A stretch of DNA of 35,579 bases, from positions 4,652 to 40,230 of the forward strand of contig JAAMXP010002867.1 in the NCBI GenBank assembly GCA_019693395.1. Direction: 5' to 3'. Shown here piece after piece: positions 31,248 to 35,579 of this stretch (position 1 is its first letter; every line of letters begins with the position of its first letter). The position numbers and the translations under genes are program-made. The notes beneath the pieces were generated by a model. The model had not been told where the DNA came from. It did not search any database and saw only the letters and a list, made by a program, of their open reading frames with translations. The DNA comes from Ettlia oleoabundans. Lineage: Eukaryota > Chlorophyta > Chlorophyceae > Chlamydomonadales.

Positions 31248-32848
31248 ATGTCCTGGTTGCGGTTATTTCAACAGCTTTGGCGCCTGATGTTGACGAGATT
31301 GCAATCATTGTTGGGGGTGAGCAGCGCCCTCGCCAGGGTTCCCGTGCGTTGCTGGGAACTTGCTGTCGCGATCGCTGCCCACACAATGCGCCCTGCAGGA
31401 CACCAGCGGCTCCACTCTTGCCCTGACCGGCGTCTTGGGCTTGGCTGCTGTCGTATACGCTCTTTACCATCTGCGGGGCGGCGCAGGTGCGACAACCAAG
31501 CGAAGCGAGCAGAGAGGCTGGATTGGTGGACCTGCGCCTGCAGTGCCGCCGCCACGGTCTGAATGCCTGCAGAGCACAAACCGTGGCAGCTGATCCCATC
31601 TGAACAAGATGCTGCATGCCCTGCGCTGCAGGTCAAAAGCCAGATGAGCCTAGCCCCCAGCAGCAGCAGGAGCAGCAGCCGCAGCAGCAGCAGCCCAATG
31701 ACCCCAACAAGCCCTCCAGCTCAGCGGCAGCGGCTGCAGCGGGGCAGCCAGCAGCAATCACGCCCTCGCCGGCTGTGGCACGGCGGCTGGCTGGCGTGCG
31801 GCGCGTGACCATGTCCGTGCCCGGGGTGTTGCTGGAAGAGACCAGCCCAGAGCAGTTTCAGGAAAGCGCCAGCGTGCTCCCGCAGGCCGTGGGTGAGCGT
31901 CTTGGCGGGCAACCTCGTGGCAACCTGGCTGCAACTGCGTGCTAGTGGTTGTATCATGCGCATGGCTGCTCATCATCTGCTACATACTGTATCCAAACTG
32001 CCTGCTGATTTGGTGCCTTGCTGTGGCACCCTGCGGCATTGTGCTTTGGAGCCGCGTCTGTCCCGCTCCGCATGTTTTTCCACACGAGCCCGGGCTCGCT
32101 GACAACACAGCTTGCTGACGCATCCTGCCGTCTCCACTGTCGTTGGTGCTTCCCTTGCTGCAGGGCTGGCGCGCGAGATTGCAAGTTGGTGTACTGCCAA
32201 CATGTACCTCATGTGCCAGGTGGCCGACGATCTGGGCGAGGCATTGGTGAGGGGCGCACTAGAGCATGCCGGCATGCTGGGCAAAGCACGCGGGCAGGTG
32301 CCGCCGCACAGGTGATTCCCGTTATATGTACATCAAGGAGGATCGAGGGAGGTGAACCGCGAGTCAGGCCAGCTGCTCAGGCTGTGTGAGGCCAAAGGTG
32401 GACCAGTGTGCACGCGATGAGGCAGTCGCCGCTTGGTGGCACGCTACTGGATTGACTCAGCGCTATGGATCAGTGCAATCAAGGCCCTAGTAGGCGGCCA
32501 ATAAAGGCGTATGTTCCTGTTTGCACGTACCATTTTTTTGTGTGCCTTCCCACCTGTCCAACCGCTGACTGGCTGACTGGGCCTCTTGCTGGGTGTTGCA
32601 GGCTGCTGTTCTGCGAGACGTTGGAGGGCAAGAACTCCTTTGTGAGGCAGCTGGAGCCGGATCTGCACATAGACGGCCACCCGAAAAACGTTGCAGACCT
32701 GCAGCGCTTTGTGAAGCAGCTCATTCTAGTGCAGCCTGCAGGCCAGCAGCTTGCCGGCAGCAGTGACACGGCAAAGACGCTGGCGGAGGCAGCAAACGTG
32801 CAGCAAGCGCCGTCGCTGGCGGCAGCGCTGGGCGTGGCGGAAGCCTGA
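31248..32848 (+). CDS. PEX22: Peroxin 22, peroxisomal anchor of the PEX4 ubiquitin-conjugating enzyme
   Basis: Five exons (31248-31316, 31399-31486, 31632-31892, 32164-32311, 32602-32848; phases 0, 1, 1, 2) give 270 residues. The N-terminus MSWLRLFQQLWRLMLTRLQ is basic and amphipathic, then one membrane segment (LALTGVLGLAAVVYALYHL, about residues 33-51). A Gln/Pro/Ala-rich spacer, poorly conserved in the family, leads to the folded domain: VTMSVPGVLLEE, AREIASWCTANMYLMCQV, then PPHRLLFCETLEGKNSF and VRQLEPDLHID. The FCxTxxGxxSFVRQLEPDxHID block is diagnostic of plant PEX22. Known role: tethers PEX4 to the peroxisome membrane so the PEX5 receptor is ubiquitinated and recycled after matrix protein import. 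The last 35 residues (Ala/Gln-rich) extend beyond usual plant versions. Confidence 0.9.
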
Positions 32849-33307
32849 GGCTGATGGGTTGCAGTTTGGGCCTTTGGGTGCCCATGTGTGTGGCCGTTGC
32901 TACCTTTGTTGCTGTGTCCCAGTGCATTGCCGCTTGGTTCTATGCTTTAACCACGTTTTCTTGGGCTCAACAATCTGTTCACATCCTGTTGCCTGGCTGG
33001 CAAATTTGCTTGGCAAGGATAAACTGACCAGCGAATGACTTCAATGCCAGGATTGCGTTGACCGGGGCCTTGGCTGGGAAAAGTTGTTCTCATTCTTGTC
33101 AGACATGCAGTTCAACGCGTGCAAAATTTGCTGAGGGAAGCTGGGATTGCACGGGTAAAACCTGCAGCAGCAGCCTGCTGGATGATCAGTCGAGAACAGA
33201 AGAAAGCTATGCTGGCCTCGAGGCACGGCTCCCCACCTTCAAGATGCCGCGACTCCTCTCCTGTTCACCATCACACAACCAAGAGTACTTGCAGGGGCAA
33301 ATCAGCC
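32849..33307. other. Intergenic region between PEX22 and secreted-protein gene
   Basis: No supported exon and no TGTAA seen close to the PEX22 stop. It contains the 3' UTR of PEX22 and the promoter and 5' UTR of the next gene. Confidence 0.45.
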
Positions 33308-35125
33308 ATGCGTTTCGCCACGCTTTGCGTCGTGCTTGTGGCCCTTGGGCTCGCCGGCGCATCGTTGGCAACCGCGGAGGGCGAGCTGACCAACAAGGTG
33401 GTGGAAAACGTGCTTATGCAGTTCATTCAAGATCTGAGCAAGTCCATGAGCGGCGCGGGCGTTGCCAAGCGCCGCCTCCTGTCTGGCGAGGGCACCGAGG
33501 CAAGTCAGAGCGCCGGTCCTGACCGGAACCCAATGGTTTGTGTCCTGCTTTCCTGGCGCCAAAAGCCAGCAGAGGGACTGGTTACTCACTTTTGATGAAC
33601 CTGTAGGATTCCATGGGTTGAACGCTGCTGCCGCCCCTTACTTTCATACTACCGGCTGCATCTCCGCTCCATTTCTGGAGTGCCCGCCCGCCTCCCTGCG
33701 CGCTCCCGCTCCCCCTGCCTGCAGGAGGAGGACGTGCACGGCTTCTTCCACACCATGCTCGGCGAGGACTGGAGTGAGGCTTTGCCTGAGAGCTGGTCCC
33801 AGCGCTCCTTTGACTGGAGCCATCTGGGACAGTTTGGTGAGTGATTACCAGCAAGCTGCTGCCACGACCACCGCCTGCTGCCAGTTGCTCCACACGTGCC
33901 ATTGTCTGCCGCCTCACCAGCGCCACTGCCGCCTCCCTCCCCTCGTTTTCCGTTTGGCCTGCCCAACTGGCGCTGCCCCGAACTGTTACGCAGAGTACAG
34001 CAGCAACCTGGGCGACTTCCTGCAGGAGCACGACCTGGAAGACATGACCGCCATCAGCGGGCCCAAGGATGTGATGGACAAGGTCGAGGCCATCGAAAAC
34101 GCATTCTGCAAGCCTGAGAGGTGCGTGCTTGACTATGTATCAGACTTCGGGTGCACTTCTGCATCCCTCAGATGCATGCACCTCTGGTTGTCTTGGACCT
34201 TGCCGCCGGCTTGGTTCCTTGGCCCTTCCAGGTTACAGAGTGACTGCCATGAAGGCCCAAAGGTGTGGGTCACACTCAAGGAGTGCCCCCTCAAACCGCT
34301 GCATGCCCTCGCTCTTGACCATCCCCGCAGTTACAAGCCCGGCACCATCAAGCCCACCAACTGCACCGGCCCCACGGTCAAGATCGCACTGGTGCCCAAG
34401 AAGTGCGTGCTGGAAGGAGAGACCAAGCAGGTGATAGGCATGAGTAGTACCTGTTGGAGGTTTATGCGCTGCAAGGGGATCCAGGCTGCGTCACAACAGA
34501 TCGGCCTGGTGGGACTGCCAACTGACCACTCTCTTCCTGTGCTCTGGCCAGCAGCGTCGTCATCTGTAGGCCGCCGGTGTGCCATTTTATTGCCCGCCTG
34601 CTCGCGTCCAACAAGCTTTGACCGCATGCGCAGGTGGCGTGTTACCCGGCCAAGCTGGTGCTGACCAAGACCCCCGGCTCATGCACTCACAAGTACAAGA
34701 GCGCCTCCAAGTGGACGGGCAAGGTGAACAAGGGAACAAACACTTGTGGTCAGCTTTTCACTTGCCAGGCCATCAGCAGGGGGGCAGGAGGGCATTTGAA
34801 GTTGCTGGGAGGTCTCAGCAAGCATGTTTGCGAGCATGACTGTTGGCCGTAACGTCGAAGTGTCAGGGAGACTCCAGCATTCACCAACATGTCACGCATG
34901 CCTGCCCACTGCTTGCAGGAGTGCAAGATCAGCGGCGGCGTGGGCATGTCAAAGAAGGATTCAATTGGTGGCGACGAGAAGCTGGTCCCGCTGAAGCTGC
35001 ACGCTGGGGAGGCTGAGCTGGAGTTCCAGGTCCAGAGCCAGCCAGTGCCCGCTCCTGCACCAACGCTGGCTCCAACTCCGGCTCCAACTCCGGCGCCAGG
35101 GCCTGGGCCTCAGCCAGCCCGGTAA
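33308..35125 (+). CDS. Secreted Cys-containing protein with Pro-rich C-terminal tail
   Basis: Six exons (33308-33499, 33725-33836, 33994-34120, 34331-34430, 34634-34723, 34919-35125) give 275 residues. The start ATG at 33308 opens a signal peptide MRFATLCVVLVALGLAGASLA. A basic KRRLL stretch follows about 40 residues later, like the RKLL/GRKLL site of the Ala-rich proteins in this window, and could be a propeptide cleavage site. The middle contains FFHTMLGEDWSEALPESW and LGDFLQEHDLEDMTAISGPK. The C-terminal half has six cysteines (AFCKPE, NCTG, KKCVLEG, VACYPAK, GSCTHKYK, ECKISGG) and ends in PAPTLAPTPAPTPAPGPG, a Pro-Ala/Thr tail of the type found in algal wall glycoproteins. The first intron has a GC donor (GAG|GCAAGT). 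An upstream acceptor could extend exon 4 in frame by 99 nt. I know no family for it. Confidence 0.78.
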
Positions 35126-35579
35126 TAGCCTCACCACAGAGCGATGAGTGGTGTTCTCCCACCCAGGACGAGCGAGGACTGTGCATGCCAGCGGGACATC
35201 CAGTTGCCGCTGCAGCAAGCAGCTTGACCCATCACTGTTTTCACACCGAAAGCATCCTTGTTTAATATTCACATTGGACAAACATCAGGAATATCACTAA
35301 TCGTGCCTAGCTCACCTTCAACCGTTCTGTGCATGTGAGTCTTTATGTAAGCACAGAACCACCACAGAAGCAGCAGTGATCAGCAGTTGCTGCCAATCGG
35401 ATGGCCCAACATGCCTGCAGACTGGAACAAGCGCCCCCACCCAGCTTTGCGTGGTAAAACCCAATGTGCCATGAGACAGGGACAAGCAGTGGTGTGTTAC
35501 AATCCGTGCAACAAGCAAACGGAACAAAACACAAGTGGTGTGCGACACGGTGTGGGTGGGTAGTGGTGGTGGTGGGTGG
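35126..35579. other. 3' region of secreted-protein gene to window end
   Basis: No supported exon. It ends in a GT/GGT-rich simple sequence (about 35545-35579). Confidence 0.5.
35346..35350 (+). terminator. Candidate poly(A) signal TGTAA (secreted-protein gene)
   Basis: First TGTAA after the stop at 35125, about 220 bases downstream, the usual distance in this window. Confidence 0.55.

Overview
This is eukaryotic nuclear DNA, most likely from a green alga of the Chlorella/Micractinium type (Trebouxiophyceae). The signs are genes split into many short exons by GT-AG and some GC-AG introns, TGTAA motifs downstream of several stop codons, Ala/Gln-rich low-complexity protein segments, and plant-lineage genes (plant-type PEX22, BLISTER-like, AP2-like, plant-type syntaxin tail). 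There are no bacterial operons, and I recognise no tRNA, rRNA, CRISPR array or intact transposon. Gene models were built by hand from splice sites, phase continuity and comparison of paralogs inside the window.

Layout. 91-249: last exon of a syntaxin (Qa-SNARE). 1336-2657 and 3687-5015: a tandem pair of secreted, alanine-dominated 'silk-like' proteins with matching intron positions and phases. 5808-9353: an eight-exon protein with TPR, ankyrin and MYND zinc-finger domains. 10745-13982, 15054-18470 and about 19600-23100: a three-copy tandem array of large Gln/Ala/Pro-rich proteins that I read as divergent double-AP2/ERF-like regulators. Each AP2-like unit is followed by a conserved helical module that I do not recognise, and all three copies end in a related C-terminal domain. 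All three carry frameshifts or a stop, so they may be decaying. 23887-25261: an unknown multi-pass membrane protein. 26351-31057 (minus strand): a BLISTER-like coiled-coil protein. 31248-32848: PEX22, the peroxisomal anchor for the PEX4 ubiquitin-conjugating enzyme, divergent from BLISTER over only 190 bp. 33308-35125: a secreted Cys-containing protein with a Pro-rich tail.

The neighbours do not form one pathway; this is an ordinary algal gene neighbourhood containing two lineage-specific tandem expansions. The most novel content is the AP2-like array and the Ala-rich pair. A second theme is the number of GC-AG introns: five among roughly 44 modelled, two of them at the same position in AP2-like paralogs.
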